A DNA stretch of 64,000 bases. It comes from Coriaria nepalensis. Its lineage: Eukaryota > Streptophyta > Magnoliopsida > Cucurbitales > Coriariaceae. The DNA is taken from contig CP114493.1 of NCBI GenBank assembly GCA_027186245.1, positions 8,811,501 to 8,875,500 of the forward strand, read 5' to 3'. Shown one piece after another: positions 47,622-60,690 of this stretch. Under the pieces are notes generated by a model. The model worked only from the letters and a program-made list of their open reading frames with translations, did no database searches and was not told the DNA's origin. Made by a program: the position numbers and the translations under genes. Within the stretch, counting starts at the first letter, position 1, and each line of letters begins with the position of its first letter.

Positions 47622-49737
47622 TTAATTCAAAGAGTAGTACTCTCCACCACGTCCTAAACCAAGCAACTCAGAATGACACCCCTTCTCAACGACCTTACCA
47701 TTCCTTATAATAGCATTTGAGGTTGCCTTTTGAGTTGTAGACAAACGGTGAGCCACGATCACACATGTTCTTCCAACCATCATCTTCTCCAATGCTTCTT
47801 GCCCCAAGATTTCCGAAACACTGTCCAGTGCACATATCGCTTCATCTAACAGAAGTATTTCCGGGTTCTTTTGTAATGCTATCCCAATCCCCTGCTTCTG
47901 TCCTCCTGATAACTGCACTCCCCGCTCTCGACAATATGTCTCATATCCGTCCTTCATCGAGCTGCAACCCGAACAAAGAATGTTAATGCATTTTTTGACA
48001 AGTTGTTAGAAACACACGGCTGTTAAATAATAATAATAATATTACCTCATGAAATCAAGAGCATTGGCTAGTTTTGCTGCCTTCTTCAGCTTGGTTTCAG
48101 AACAATCCTCTTGGCCATACGTTATATATGTTCTCACGAACCGTTCTGGCAAAGAGAGTCGGCTCTTGACTCACTAATGCAATGTGTGATCTTAGCTTCC
48201 TCAATTTATAGCTGTTGACATCATTTCCGTCGATTAATATGGATCCTTTTAAAGGATCGTAAAATCAAACCAATTACGATTGATTTTCCGTACCCACTTT
48301 GTCCGACCAGGGCAGCCGTTTATGTTTATATCAAGCTCTTTGAAGATCATCTGATCCGGCCTAGCTGGGTATGCAAAAAACACCTTTTTCAATTCCATAT
48401 GTCCTCTGATTATCTTCCTGATTTTGATTCCGTCTTTCTCGTCACTCTATTTCACTCCGCCTATCTAGAATTGCAAAAATCGACCCTACTGCTTTGGTTC
48501 CTTTTGCTAAATTCGAAGTCATACTTCCGACGTCCGCTGTATTTCCCGGTCGTCATGAAGATGAAAAAGGTTTGAAAGAGTTGCTTTGAAGTTACTTTTC
48601 CTTCACTTATAAGCCTCCCTCCATACCAATTTACCAAAGAGTTAAAGCAATAGTGCCCGTGTTAAGAAATTGCGAGCTGAACAGAACTAAACCCGAAAAG
48701 GCGGAGTGATTGCTTTACACTCTCTTTTTCCGGGTTCTTCATTGCACCTCGAAAGATACTTAATTATTCTATACTGCAACGAAAAGGCGGTTATGGTTCT
48801 ATAGTTGATCGTAGCTTCACTTGCTAATTGATTCCCTTCATTTTGCGCCCTCTGTGCCTTCCTTGACATACTTGTCATTGGAACCGTCCGTGCGTAGAAG
48901 CTTCCGACAATTACTGGCTGCATAGCGATTATTACAACAGCTACCCTCCACGTGATCACTAAAGCGATCCTAAATGCCACGGTGGCATTGATAGCCACTT
49001 GGACCAGTAAAGACATTCTGTCAGCAATAAGAGATCGGACCATATTTGCATCAGTGGCTAACAGTTCACAAATGGTTGCACTTGTGTTCTCGTCTTGGTC
49101 GAACCACCCTATCTCGAAAGTGAACATTTTTCCGAGCATTGTTTCGCGTACCCTTTTGGTCAACTGCTCTCCCATTATGGCGAAATTCTAATGTTGGAAG
49201 AGGTTTGAGAGGAATCAAACGACTGTGAGGCGTAAAAAGACTATGCTATAGAATCTTATGTCAGATTTGAGGGCATGATTGTCTTTTAAGAAGTAGACCG
49301 AGCTAAGGGTTCCTATGTAGTAGGAGTAGATTGGTTGAGTGAGTCCGGTTGTTGCTGCACCTAAATACCCAATAACTGCTTCCACTCGGGTGCGTTTAAT
49401 TTACATAAACACCACTGCGAACCCGAAGGGTTTTCTTTTTCCGGCTTTACATTATTGTCGTTTTCGTTGTCGTAATTCTCCATTTGGAATGAGTACGGGA
49501 CACTTACGGAGACTATGGGGCTGAAACTGTAAGCCGAGCTGCTCAGGCAGCTCAGTCTTAGACTGACCGTTGGAGTCCTAAGAGTTCGAGGTCTCATCGC
49601 TGCAGCATCAGAGGGAGAAGTGACTGAAGCTTCATGCTGTGGTGCATTTGGACCATGTTGTGACCTTTGGAAATGAGCTCCTCGTGAGAATCAGATTCGA
49701 TCACTTGACTGGATTGAAGAACAAATATCCGATCGGC

Positions 49738-49853
49738 CCTCCTGAGAAGCCTTGTCTAGAGCTTCTTGGACAATTCTTTCTGATTCAGCATCTAAAGCAC
49801 TAGTAGTCCTTCCCTGAGAAGCCTTGTCTAGAGCTTCTTAGACAATTCTTTCG
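49738..49853. repeat. Local direct duplication in the ABCB relic
   Basis: CTGAGAAGCCTTGTCTAGAG plus CTTCTTGGACAATTCTTTC is repeated about 70 bases later with one change (TTCTTAGACA). The duplicated piece encodes EALDKASQ and replaces the region where Walker B of nucleotide domain 1 should be. Confidence 0.8.
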
Positions 49854-50246
49854 GGTCCCGGAATAAGGCCCTTGCTATGGCTATCCTTTGCTTTTTCCCG
49901 CCCAACAATTGGATTCCGAATTGGCCCACTTGAGTGTCGTATCCACCGGGCAGCTTAACGATGAAGTCATGAGCATTTGCAACCTTAGAAGCTTATAACA
50001 TGTTTCATTGGAGCACCTTCTTTGCCAAAAAGAATGTGGATATAGAAGAAACAACTTGGAAGGTGGATGAAGAAGCGGCTTGCTTATCGAAGAAACCGGC
50101 TTCTTGCCATAGAATATGACTTTAAATACTCTTTTCTCATCCGAGAAGTTTGTCTTTCTGCAGTTCTTGTCCAGCATGCTCCTTCTGCTAACCGAAACAC
50201 TATCACGATCATATCTCAAATGACATTATCCAATCAAAAGAACATT

Positions 50247-50283
50247 CCCCCCCCCCCCCCCCCCACCCCCCCCCCGCCCCCCC
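50247..50283 (+). repeat. Poly-C tract
   Basis: About 37 bases of nearly pure C, broken by one A and one G, followed by an A run. It lies in an intron-like part of the ABCB relic. Confidence 0.8.
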
Positions 50284-50562
50284 AAAAAAAAGACATAACT
50301 AACTCTTAATGAAAGCAGAAATCCGAACTCCAATTGCAATGTAAAGAAGCCGAAGAGAATACTACAAGATCGAAAAAAAAAAAACATGTTGGGAAATTCA
50401 GAAGTAATTAACAGTGTTCAAGCAACTTACGAGCATATATACCTTGTCTACGACATGATCTGAGAAGTCGGAGCCGGAATAACCGTCGATCCTACCGCTA
50501 AGAGCAAGCACGGTGAGTGGCGACAGTAACCCATCTCCAATACTACCCAAAGTGCCCAAAAA

Positions 50563-52808
50563 ACATGAAAAAAAAATTGTCTAAACCGTCTGCATATCTG
50601 AATTTCCCACCTTTCCTTCCCATTCTACTTCTTCTTCCTTACTTCATCAAAGTTACCCAGTGACTGCCATACATATTAAAAACCACACCACACCACCTTG
50701 AGATTTCATCGTCAGCTAATTTGAGCTATGCACGATTTAGTTTTCATCCTCAAACTGGAGTGTGAATGGCCGGCAGATTGTCACTCTTGACGTTTGGCAA
50801 GATTGCTAAAAGGCAGACGTGTTAGTACACAACCAGATCGGTGAAAAACAACGTATCTAAACTTTTTGTTAAGGTAGTAAGTAGTAAGTAGTTAGTAGCA
50901 GCACATAGAGCCAAAAGTAGTGTGTACAACGTTGGACAAGTCAAAGATGCATCGACATAGACCTTAAGTTAAAGATCCCTTTGGTTCACCATTATTAGTA
51001 TCTAATTATACAAACTATACACTTTTATTTTTTATTTATTTTTAAGAAGCATAAAAATAAAATGGTCGTTGCAAGCAATTCAATAGAACAAATTAATTGG
51101 GCCTAAAATAACACCAATTAATGATAATAATTGTAATTGATATCAAAAACTTGAGGAAGAACACCAAATGTTAAATGATAATAAAATATTTTATTTTAAA
51201 AATAAATAAAAATAAAAATAATTAAATTCAGTACTTCACTCCTTCGTCTCTAAAACCAAACATGTAAAATCCATCCCTTTTGGGCCCAAATGATTTTTTA
51301 CAGCCCATCTTTCTTTTTATCTAATTGAATTTCATCAGGTGCTGTTTTTTTTTTTTTTTTTTCCAGATTGTCGGTTTAAAATAAAAATATATATATAAAA
51401 AAAAAAAAGAAAAGAAAAAGGACAGACATGTTGTAAGGAAGGAAGAGAAACAGTAAGGAGCCGTACAAAAGGAATAGAGAATCCAATAAATATAATCTCA
51501 TTTTAATTTAAATTATTGGAAATTCTAGAGAGGTGTGTGATTAATTAATTAATCAATTAATTAATAATAATAAGAAATTAAGCAGATAATATGGGGCTGA
51601 TTTGAAAGTGGCCAACCGTGTGACCTTGATTAGATAAAAGAAGAAGCAATCAAGTAAGCATGCCAACTCCACTTCCCAATCCATCATGTCTTTTGACTGC
51701 TTACCTGCTCTTCCCTTTCCCGGTAAGATTATCATGTGATGTTAATACATTACTATTAAACATAAACCTTATTAAATAATCGTGATGATTAAGGATCATT
51801 TGAGAGATAAGATCATGTGTTATACAAAACCCAATACAATACTTTTTGCCTTTTGGGACAAGAACATCAACTAATAATGTCGATTACTATACTAAGTGTT
51901 CTTTTTCGCGTAAACTCGTATAAGAGGGAAGGTGGGGTCATCCGGTGGTACATGTGGCAATACCCCAGAGAATCAGATGGAGAATGGTGGGGTCTACGTG
52001 GGAAAAGGATATGAGATAGAAAAGATAGTACAAGACAACTGTTCTACAGTGGTGACGTGGACGGAAGCGGAGTGGAGAGTGGTGACTGCAAGCTGCAAAG
52101 CCTGCCACAACACTGAAGACATGTCATACACATAACTGGATTAGTTCCCCCACTCGAATATCCGTTTGACCACCACCATTGAAAGATAGTTGCGATTACC
52201 CCTTGCCCTGACGCTTGATAAACTTCAGTTTGAAATCAACAAATTAACATCTAATTACCGATGAACATCTCTTACACAAATCAACATTTGTGAAATCAAA
52301 ATGAAGTTGTGTTCGAAAATGACCCTTGAAATGCAGGTGAAGGCAAGAAAGAGAAATCAGATCAAGAGCGAAAGGGACAGGTCAACCGGTCAAGTATTGA
52401 CATTATTACCACACGAAAACTCTTATCCGTACCAGAAAAAAACAAACAAAATGCTCCTCCATTGATAAACTGCCTTCCTCTCTGACCATTGGTCTCTTCA
52501 CTATCTCTCTCTCCCCCCTCAAACATGCCTTGAATACAATTAAAAGACAGGTGCAAGAGTTCAATGATAAATGCTTCCATGTTACAGAATGTAAACAAAT
52601 ATTTTTAAAAAAAAAATAAAAAAACATTTACTTATAAGACCAAGAAAAATTGTCAAACCCAACATGCTCTCTCTAGCTAGAGGGATGATCGGGCACGCTA
52701 ACCTCAGATATGACAACAATGGGATCACAGCTCATAGCCCAACAGGGTAGAGTTGATTTTTAAGTGCCACCATTTTTTCGGGTCTACCGTCCTAAAATCT
52801 ATATTTTG
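50563..52808. other. Intergenic region, no gene seen
   Basis: AT-rich spacer between the ABCB relic and the TERMINAL EAR1-like gene. It contains A/T homopolymers near 51345-51420 and a short palindromic ATTAATTAATTAAT tract at 51540-51566. The plus-strand frames at 51817-52135 have no family signature. The last 200-300 bases are likely the 3' untranslated region of the next gene. Confidence 0.5.
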
Positions 52809-55284
52809 CTAGCTGTCTGTATTTCTACTGTAATCACCACCATCCTCATCAATATTGACACCCACAACGCCGCCGTTATCACTGCTTCTGCTGCTACTGC
52901 TGCCAGCAAGTAGTAAATGGTCAGTGGTAGTGTTTGAGTTGCCCTGCAGCCTAGCTTCATCACCGTCTATCTCATCATTTTGGTCATGATCATCAGGGTT
53001 TTGTGATATTGCCGAACCAACTGTGGAGATGAGATGATCAGGGTGATGCTTGCAGTTGGCAACAATAGGAAGAGGCTCCGTGAGTTGGCTCTTCCCGTCT
53101 CGGGGTGGTGAAAACAGGACCGGCAAGTAATTGTCCATCTCACTCGGGAACTTTGAGTTCTTGAAATGCTCCTTCAACGCTTCCAACCCCTTCGGTTTTG
53201 TTTGCAATAAACCGATATTATTACACACTATGTACTAGCACTTGTCCCATAAAATTGAAACACCATTAACAATGTTTGAACTAACCTGGACTCGAGCATA
53301 CGTAACTTCACAGATTTTTCTGGAATTGAAGACCTCCCAATGTTGAAGATGAAACGCTTTATAGAGCCTCCATGTCGCTTCTGGGCTCGTCATGTTCACG
53401 AACCCATATCCGACGTTACACTTGTTGCTGTCATCCATTAGCATTACAATCAAGTTCATTCTGGAAGTTAACTTCATCAACTAGATAATTAGTTGATAAG
53501 AACTCACATGAAATCTATGGGAAGGTAAACAAAATCATATGACGAAAAAGGTTGATGTTGTTGTCGATCATGATCATCATCATCAGCGTCAGCCAGAATC
53601 TGCTCGTTGCAGTGAATGCAGTGGTTGTCCAGCATGTTCAATAGCAACTTTAGACTGTACCCACAATATCATCAGACTACTATAATAATAATAATAATAA
53701 CAATACTAAAAGAATAAAAAAAAAAGAAAAAAAGTGCTCATAAAATGACAAAATTCAAACACACCCATTATTATAATGTTCAAAACGAAAATGGAGAAAA
53801 AATAAAAAATAAAAAATAAACGAATTTACCTGTACTTGTTAGGGATGTTCTTGATCATGACAGTGGTTCTGGAATCTCTGAAATCAGATTCGAGCATGGC
53901 GTTGTTGTCTATTAGAAACCTATAATCATGCTTCCTTGATGAACTCATCCTCCCCCCTCCTTTCCTATTTACCTTATTAGTGTTACTGTTATGATGGCCG
54001 CCGCCGCTCTTCTTTGAATCCAAGGACGCCGTTTTCTTTTCATGTTCACGTTCTACTACTACAGAATTGTTATTCAAGATAGCCTTCTTTGTGGAACTCA
54101 ACTTCTTGGTTGGGAATATTTGGTGAGCAGCTTGTTGCGAATGATACGAGCGAGGAGGAGGGGGAGGAGAAGGGTGGGGTGGAAAGTGACGAGGAATCGG
54201 AACCGGTGGCGGCGGTGGAGGTCGCTGTTGTTTTTGGCGGCCATGACAGCTTGCGTCGTTGAACGACGATGACTTGTTATTACTATTCCGATTGTTGTTG
54301 TTATGATGACCACCCGGACGACTGAATTCTATCACCACCGGTTTGCCAAACACGGCCTTACCGTTCATATCGTTAAGGGCCTTCGCCGCGTCTCTTACGT
54401 CGTAAAACTCGACGAACCGCTGCTGCTTCTTCGTCGGCGTCTCCCTCAATTCCCTCACCGCACCTTCCATTTTTTTCAAACAAATGAAAATAAATAAATA
54501 AATAAATAAAATTTATTTTGAAAGAGTTTTATAAATAATTACCATAAACTTCGAAGATATCTCTGAGAAAAGTGGTGGAGACGTCCGAGTCCAAATTGAA
54601 AACGACGATTGTGCCTTGATTGTGACTATCCGGCACGGCGGCGTTACAGCTCGGACTAACAAACTGTGCCCAGACGGCTCGACCGGCAATAAGCCCGGCA
54701 CAAACCGGGGGTGAAAGTGGGGCATTAACAGGCTGAAAAATTTCAACCGGCCGGTTCACCGAGTACGGCGCATTGCCGTAATACGAAGTGTAATAGCGTC
54801 GGATCCTGCTCTGTTGCTGTAAGTGCTGGTTCCGAATCTCTCGCAAAGCTGATTCTGCATGCCTCAGATCGTAAAAATGAACGGTCACGATTCCATCACT
54901 CACTCTCTCCATCTGGACCCCTCTCAACTCACCGAACGCTTCCAATTCTCTCCTCACCACCGACTCGGTCACATCGCTCGGAACCAAGCTCAGCATCAGC
55001 GACCGTGCCGCCGCAGAAGACGGTGGCTGCGCCGGCGAAAAAATGGGTTCTGCCGCGACGTATGCGAGTGGTGGGAGCGGGAACTGGTTGAGGTTGTGGT
55101 GGTGGGCGTAGGGCAGGATTGCTGGAGGGTATAGCGGGAAGAAAAGTTGGTGGGGTTGAGGAGGAGGTGTAGGGATGACTGTAGTGGTCCCTTGCAGTAG
55201 AGGATTAGTAATATTTCTTGGTCTGAACTCCTGAGCTCTTGGGTCCAAACTTCCCGGAAACCGGACAATACCGGTCTCTGCCAT
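52809..55284 (-). CDS. TEL: TERMINAL EAR1-like Mei2-family RNA-binding protein
   Basis: Five exons (55284-54543, 54463-53830, 53654-53508, 53427-53286, 53189-52809) join to 681 residues. The start [20 protein letters not shown] matches the family; a longer frame upstream begins at TTG and was rejected. RRM1 ([20 protein letters not shown]) and RRM2 ([20 protein letters not shown], spanning exons 1-2) are followed by an Asn/Pro-rich linker. The Mei2-type RRM3 then reads [57 protein letters not shown] and [19 protein letters not shown] genes act in the shoot apex to set leaf initiation timing and keep stem-cell zones undifferentiated. Splice phases all agree. It corresponds to At3g26120 (TEL1) or At1g67770 (TEL2). 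Confidence 0.94.
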
Positions 55285-55439
55285 GCATGAGCCGGTCGGA
55301 AAACCACCTCTCTGACACCGTTTTAATCCGGCAAACGAAAATCTGGCCAAGGGAAACGAATCGACGGACTTGTTGGGTTTTCTCCCACTCTCTTAAATTT
55401 CAACCGCCCTCTCTCTCTCTGACTCTTTTTCTCTCTTAG

Positions 55440-55967
55440 ATGTCGCTCTCTTTGGTCTGTGTCTCTTAATGGGAAAAACACAGAGAGAGAGACAGTGATT
55501 TTAAAAGGCTTCTCTTTTTTTCCTTCATACAAAGTTACTAAAAATGTTCTGTTAACATAGCGTGCTGTGAAATTACTTTATTGTCCTTTCCATAATTTTT
55601 CTACGTTGGGTTCGAATCCCCTGCGAGACTAACTAAGAAGATTAAAGTTGTGATCTTAGAAATATAGAATCTTAGCCGTCCACGTGATAAAAGGGGGGGG
55701 AGATATCAGATAAGGTTTAAGTAGTACTAGTCTGCAGGAAAGCACTCGCACAGAGAAAGGTTAGACCGAATCGGGACATAATTGCGCTGCTGCTGTAAAA
55801 AATTTGCGACCTTTTTCCATGTTTGTAATTCTGACTACTCGTAAATTTAAAAATAATTACAGAACCCGTATTTTAAATTTTAGTTTTATAATAATTATAA
55901 AAAATTATTTTTGTAATTAAAAAATAAATAAAAATTACTTCTTAATATTATTCTTTGTCATTTTTAA

Positions 55968-56010
<43 letters not shown>

Positions 56011-58230
56011 GTAGTAGAGTAGGATAGTACAGAGTAGAGGTAGTAAGAAATGAAGCTTTAGCCTTTAGGTGGCAGAGCTGGAGAGTTACAGGAAGTAGCT
56101 ATTTGCTTTTCTTTTTCTTTTTCTTTTTTTTTTAATTGTAAATGTTTTATGTATAAATATGATAAGTGAAAAAAATATAATAAAATTAAAATAATTTTTT
56201 TACATATATTTTTATATAGTTTTTGAATTAAAATAATAAATTTATGTATTTAATCATATTTTTATTTTATAGTTTACGAAAATTGTGTCATAAAAATTAA
56301 GTTTAAGAAATAATTTTCTAATAATTTTTATATATAATAATTTTTTACATTATAATTCTATCGTCAAATTAAAAAATATATGTAAAATTGTTAATTGGGA
56401 TGATAACATGATTATGAAAATGAGAATAAGATAATAATCATTAATATTAATAAATTTAGGATCTTAATCTATCGTATTATAAATATGAGATATTTATGTA
56501 ATTAGGAGTCATTTGATTAAATTTAATTTATAGTGGTCAGAAGTTATATAAAAACATAGATTAGGACCCAAATCCAAAATTAGCCACCGACTCGAGGGAA
56601 AACACTAACAAGCAACGACGCACGTGCGCCGGAGTTTCTCTATTTAACATGAGATTTTCAATGCGAACCCACCAAACCATGTAAAATTAAATATCTATAT
56701 TTAATTCCTTTTTTTTTTCTTGGTTGCTTTTGATATGTTGCATGCCCATGTCTCCTCCTCCACGTCATCATCCACTGTCTTGTGTTTGTGTATATTATTA
56801 CTAAACCCAAAAGATAAAGAACCAAAAAAAAAAAAGGTACAAATTGCACGTAGGATTGTGTTAAATATTAATTATAAATTACAAGAAAACACAATAATAT
56901 TGTTAAATATAAGTGGAAACATGTCGGTATGGATTATATATTTTACATTAAATTTCTTTTAATAAAATAATTTTGCATCTAAATAATATATATAAAAAAA
57001 TTATAATTTATTATCCGAATTAAAATGATTTATTTAAATAACATAAATAATTTTAGAATATAATCTAAGAAACTTAAAACCGAACCAAATTCAGAAAATC
57101 AATCCGAACAACTCCCAAGGATCAGATCATGCTGTCTTGCTCCCCATTTGCTTCACATAATTGATGGGCCACCACCTCCTTTATAGTTGTAGAAAAGTAA
57201 GTGAAAGGGATGTAAACTCAAAACACTTTGCAATAGCAAACCCCACCAACCCCTATTTTAAGGAGCTTACTATCTTAGGTTCCAAACATTCCATTCCCTA
57301 TGTTTGTGACCACTCCCAATCTCTTTTCCTTACACTATTATCATCATTTGTCTTACATATCTGTACATTAGAACAACTTACATTATCAATAATATCCTAA
57401 CAATTTGAAAATGATTTAACTACCCAACACTGCAATGAATTCGAGAATATCGTGTCTACGGTGAAGAGATAATGAAGGGATGGATTGCTTACCTCGTTGC
57501 AGTCTAGCAGCCCAAATGCAGAGAGTTCTTTCCATTTTAAAATCATTATATAAAAATATACTTCTCATAAATCTATGAACAGGAGAGATCTCATGAGAGC
57601 ATTATTGAATCGTAACAAGAGTCAATGACTCAATAGTTGATTATACGAACCCATAATTGAAAAAAAACTTAAAAATCAATTTTTTAGTCATAGAGATTTT
57701 ATAAATTCATCCCCATGTTGTCAATTTATACTTTTTTGGTCCATATATAGTTCAAGTGAAACATATTATTTTTATTATTCTTTTATCTTTCATAATTTAT
57801 ATAAGGATAAAAAAATAACTTGAAAAATTCAAAAGTCTAACTTGACCGAACATGGGACGAAAAAATCGGAAATTGATAATACGGGGATAAATTTATAAAA
57901 ACCTAATAGTAAAGAGTAATTTAACCTTAAAGAGAAGGGGGAAAAAAAAAAAAAAAAGAGAGAAGAAATTACGTTAAACCCGGGGAGTGTGGGGCGCGCA
58001 ATGCGGAGCCATGTCTGTGTGCTGGGGAGTGTGGACTGTGGCGAATCGTTTCGCTATTTATCTGCTATAATAATAAGTGCTAACAGCTAGCAATTCGTTT
58101 AATTCCCAAAACGACAGCTTACCCTTCTTCGACAAAACAGGAAAACCGACGTGTTGGTGCAGTGTAAAGTTGCATCCCCTTATTTTCTCCTCTTTGGTTC
58201 AGGGCGAAGGCTAATTATGGTTTATCCTTC
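55440..58230. other. Intergenic region upstream of the TEL gene
   Basis: A long AT-rich spacer carrying the TEL promoter on its left. Apart from the (GA)n tract at 55972-56008 and an A/T-rich block at 56110-56560, nothing gene-like is seen. Short frames at 56658-57400 have no domain. The right end may be 3' sequence of the PLP-enzyme relic. Confidence 0.5.
55972..56008 (+). repeat. (GA)n microsatellite
   Basis: About 36 bases of AG dinucleotides, 690 bases upstream of the TEL start codon. Confidence 0.85.
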
Positions 58231-58233
58231 AGC

Positions 58234-60360
58234 TTACCGAAACTTATATCTCTGGGCCAATCCAAACAAGCCGAGTGTGCCACCGGTATGAAGCATGACA
58301 ACATTTGCTTCTTTCCAACAAAGAAGAGTAGCCGTTTCCCAGGCCGCAAGAGTATAAACTGGGTCCACTAAAAAATCCCGGTTCTCTGAGCGATTTTCTG
58401 GCATGCTTCTACTTCTCCTTCCAACACGTTCCCAAATCTAATCAGAACAGAGGAGAGATTATAAACCATTTTTCGTTATTAAGACCTGACTAACAAACTC
58501 AACAAGAATGATGCTACTCACTTTCTAGAACTGGACCGTTCTATCCAATGCACGAGCCCACACGTGATTCCATTTAAGCCGTCCTTGTCTATAAGATTGA
58601 AACCGAAATGTCTCTTAAAGTCGGAAATCAAGCGCTTTTCTTGTTGTTTATATCCAACAACTGTATCGTATAGCATAACTGCAGTGACCTTCCAAGGGAG
58701 CCTGACATGAAACAGCAACCGGGGTTTAGATGCAAACAAAATATTTTATGCATTGTTTGAAAGATGCTGTTGCTTGAGACAGAACTACAAAACTGACCCT
58801 AGACATAGAGCCCCAAGTCCTAAACCAACAGCTGTTGTCCCTGTGCCGGAATCTACAATGAGGTTTACCACTCTGTCTTTCCCGAGTAGATGGTCCTGGG
58901 ATAGGTATTGCACTGAGCGAATCATGCCTATAATTGATTTTGTAGAAGTTAAGATGATATACCATAACAAGACCAATATAAGAAACAACTCATCTCACGC
59001 AAAAATCTAATATATCCCCTACTATGTGTAAAAATACAATTTACACAAACTTCAGTTTTCCTGAATTCCAACATTCAAACGCTGAATCAAATGGACTCTT
59101 CTTAGATATATAAAATTCAGAAAAACTACAAAGAAAGTTAGAAATACATGTGATCTTGGAATCTTACCTAACAATGCGATGGAATCACCGGCACCTTCAT
59201 TGATAATAACAGCCTTTCGTGAATGGGTTTCAGTTTTGGCTCTCATAACCAAATCTATGGGCACAAACTTTGAAGGTGAACATGACGATTGAGTAGTGGA
59301 AGGACCGGAAAAAATATCATCAAACCATAAGACACGACCAATATGCATGACTTCAACATTTTCTCCCGGTCAGCGTAAACTGACCACAGAACATAAGTAA
59401 CGTTTCTGTAAATTGTTGAAATCAAGTTATACCCTGTAAGGATTTTGGGTTTCTCCCCTCGGAGAAGCAAGTGCGACTTTACTCCTCTCTCTGTGCATAA
59501 AACAACTGCAAAAGTACATAATTTAAGTATAAGCGAAAAAGGAAAGTAACATATTTTGGTACTACAAAGCTTAGAGAAGTTGCTCGCAGTTCATTTTAGG
59601 TTAAAAAAAATGCACATACACTAGCTGCTGTATGCGCACTTTTACATCCTCCACAAGTTATCTACACCATATCCAGATAGAACTCTTAGTCCATTTTTAT
59701 TAAATTGAAATTTAAGTGAGAGTCAATTTGACCAGGTATTATATTAATATATATGTTAAATGTTAAAATCTCACCACATCGGTTATTGAATGATCTTCTA
59801 GGATTGGGAGCAATGCATCAAGTTTTCTTGCCTAGTTACCGTTTATCACTGGATGCAAAAAAATCATCCCTGACAATGTAAGAGGATGAATGCTCATCTT
59901 GTTCCATAGAAGAAGAAAACTTTATCCTGTCAATTTTGGTACTCGGGTCGGGCAATGCCCATCTTCCGTCCAGCAATTTTGATACCATTTCTTCGCCACT
60001 GGATTTGATTATAACCTGTTACAGTTTAAACCCAGAACCCATTTCAACCTTTTTTTTAAAATAGAGCAAATATACAAATTATACACACATAAATCAAGCA
60101 TGCCGAGATCCATATAACACAGAAAAAAAAAAAAAAACAGAAGTAAAGAGATTGAGCATAAACGTTGGAACTAACCTGAGGGATGCTTGTAAGCTTGCAG
60201 GAAAAAAATCGGGTTCTGATGGAGGGCAAGTGTTGAAGAAGAAGCTTCAGTCCAGCAGCGAAAACTCAGACTACTACTGGTAGTGTTTAGATGGTGTAAA
60301 TTTTGTGGAGCGAAGAAGAAGAAACCCCAATCGAATTTGCCGTTCACATAAAAAAACGAC
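58234..60360 (-). pseudogene. PLP-dependent D-cysteine desulfhydrase / ACC deaminase-like pseudogene
   Basis: Exons follow a plant PLP-enzyme of the At3g26115 type. The N-terminus lies near 60.2-60.3 kb and VIIKSSGEEMVSKLLDGRWA at about 60.0 kb. RDD then loses frame in a T7 run (59857-59863). The next frame reads VINGN, then TAG at 59834-59832, then ARKLD. The family has Lys here (GNK-x-RK), the lysine that binds PLP. Later exons read [39 protein letters not shown] (frame lost by a small deletion), [36 protein letters not shown] and YKQQEKRLISDFKRHFGFN. The last exon has a second T-run frame shift before [11 protein letters not shown] and ends [17 protein letters not shown]. Splice sites mostly survive. 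It sits next to the TEL gene, as the Arabidopsis homologue does. Confidence 0.85.
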
Positions 60361-60690
60361 ATGTCGTATGTACAAATATGTAAAACGCCACGTTACCTTT
60401 GACCACACCATTTTTTTTCTTGTTGATTTCTTATGTAACGTAAAGGAGTTGGATAGGACTTCTAGGATGAACTTGAACATCAAACACTTCATAGATTTAA
60501 AAGTCTCGATCCGAACAAAAACAATACACGTTCAAGACTTTAGAGAAGCTTCCCTACTTATATCTAAACCTACACACAGAAAGGTTAAAAAAAAAAAAAA
60601 GAAACTGAAAAAGGAACAATACTCCTAATATGTGCAAGAGAACCCCAAAAAAAGTGTTACGAGGTGAGGAGAGGCTGGCTACTAAGTTTC

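Larger units (their letters stand above)
47622..50562 (-). pseudogene. ABCB (MDR/P-glycoprotein) transporter pseudogene
   Basis: Minus-strand pieces appear in family order. First comes GSIGDG (start of membrane domain 1, near 50.54 kb), then GFFDKQAASSSTFQVVSSIS (near 50.07 kb). That is fused directly to FGKEGAPMKHVI, so most of membrane domain 1 and the first Walker A are deleted. Nucleotide domain 1 reads [20 protein letters not shown], with the LSGGQ signature mutated to LLGGK. Its Walker B is lost to a local duplication; TSALDAESERIVQEALDKAS remains. Membrane domain 2 survives best (48687-49175: GWFDQDENTSATICELLATD). Nucleotide domain 2 has ALVGQSGYGKS (Walker A), a frame shift, a surviving intron (47962-48046), and VQLSGGQKQ...[12 protein letters not shown] to the stop. 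Most like ABCB15-type transporters. No full protein can be made. Confidence 0.88.

Noticed and set aside
50247..50283. Poly-C and poly-G (18076) tracts considered as G-quadruplex control elements
   Set aside because: They lie in a pseudogene intron and a spacer with no gene link; homopolymer length may be unreliable.
51817..52135. Plus-strand frames with DNCSTVVTWTEAEWR
   Set aside because: Two overlapping frames with no splice logic, no promoter and no recognisable homology.
55285..55350. Upstream extension of the TEL reading frame
   Set aside because: It starts at TTG; the family N-terminus begins at the ATG at 55284.
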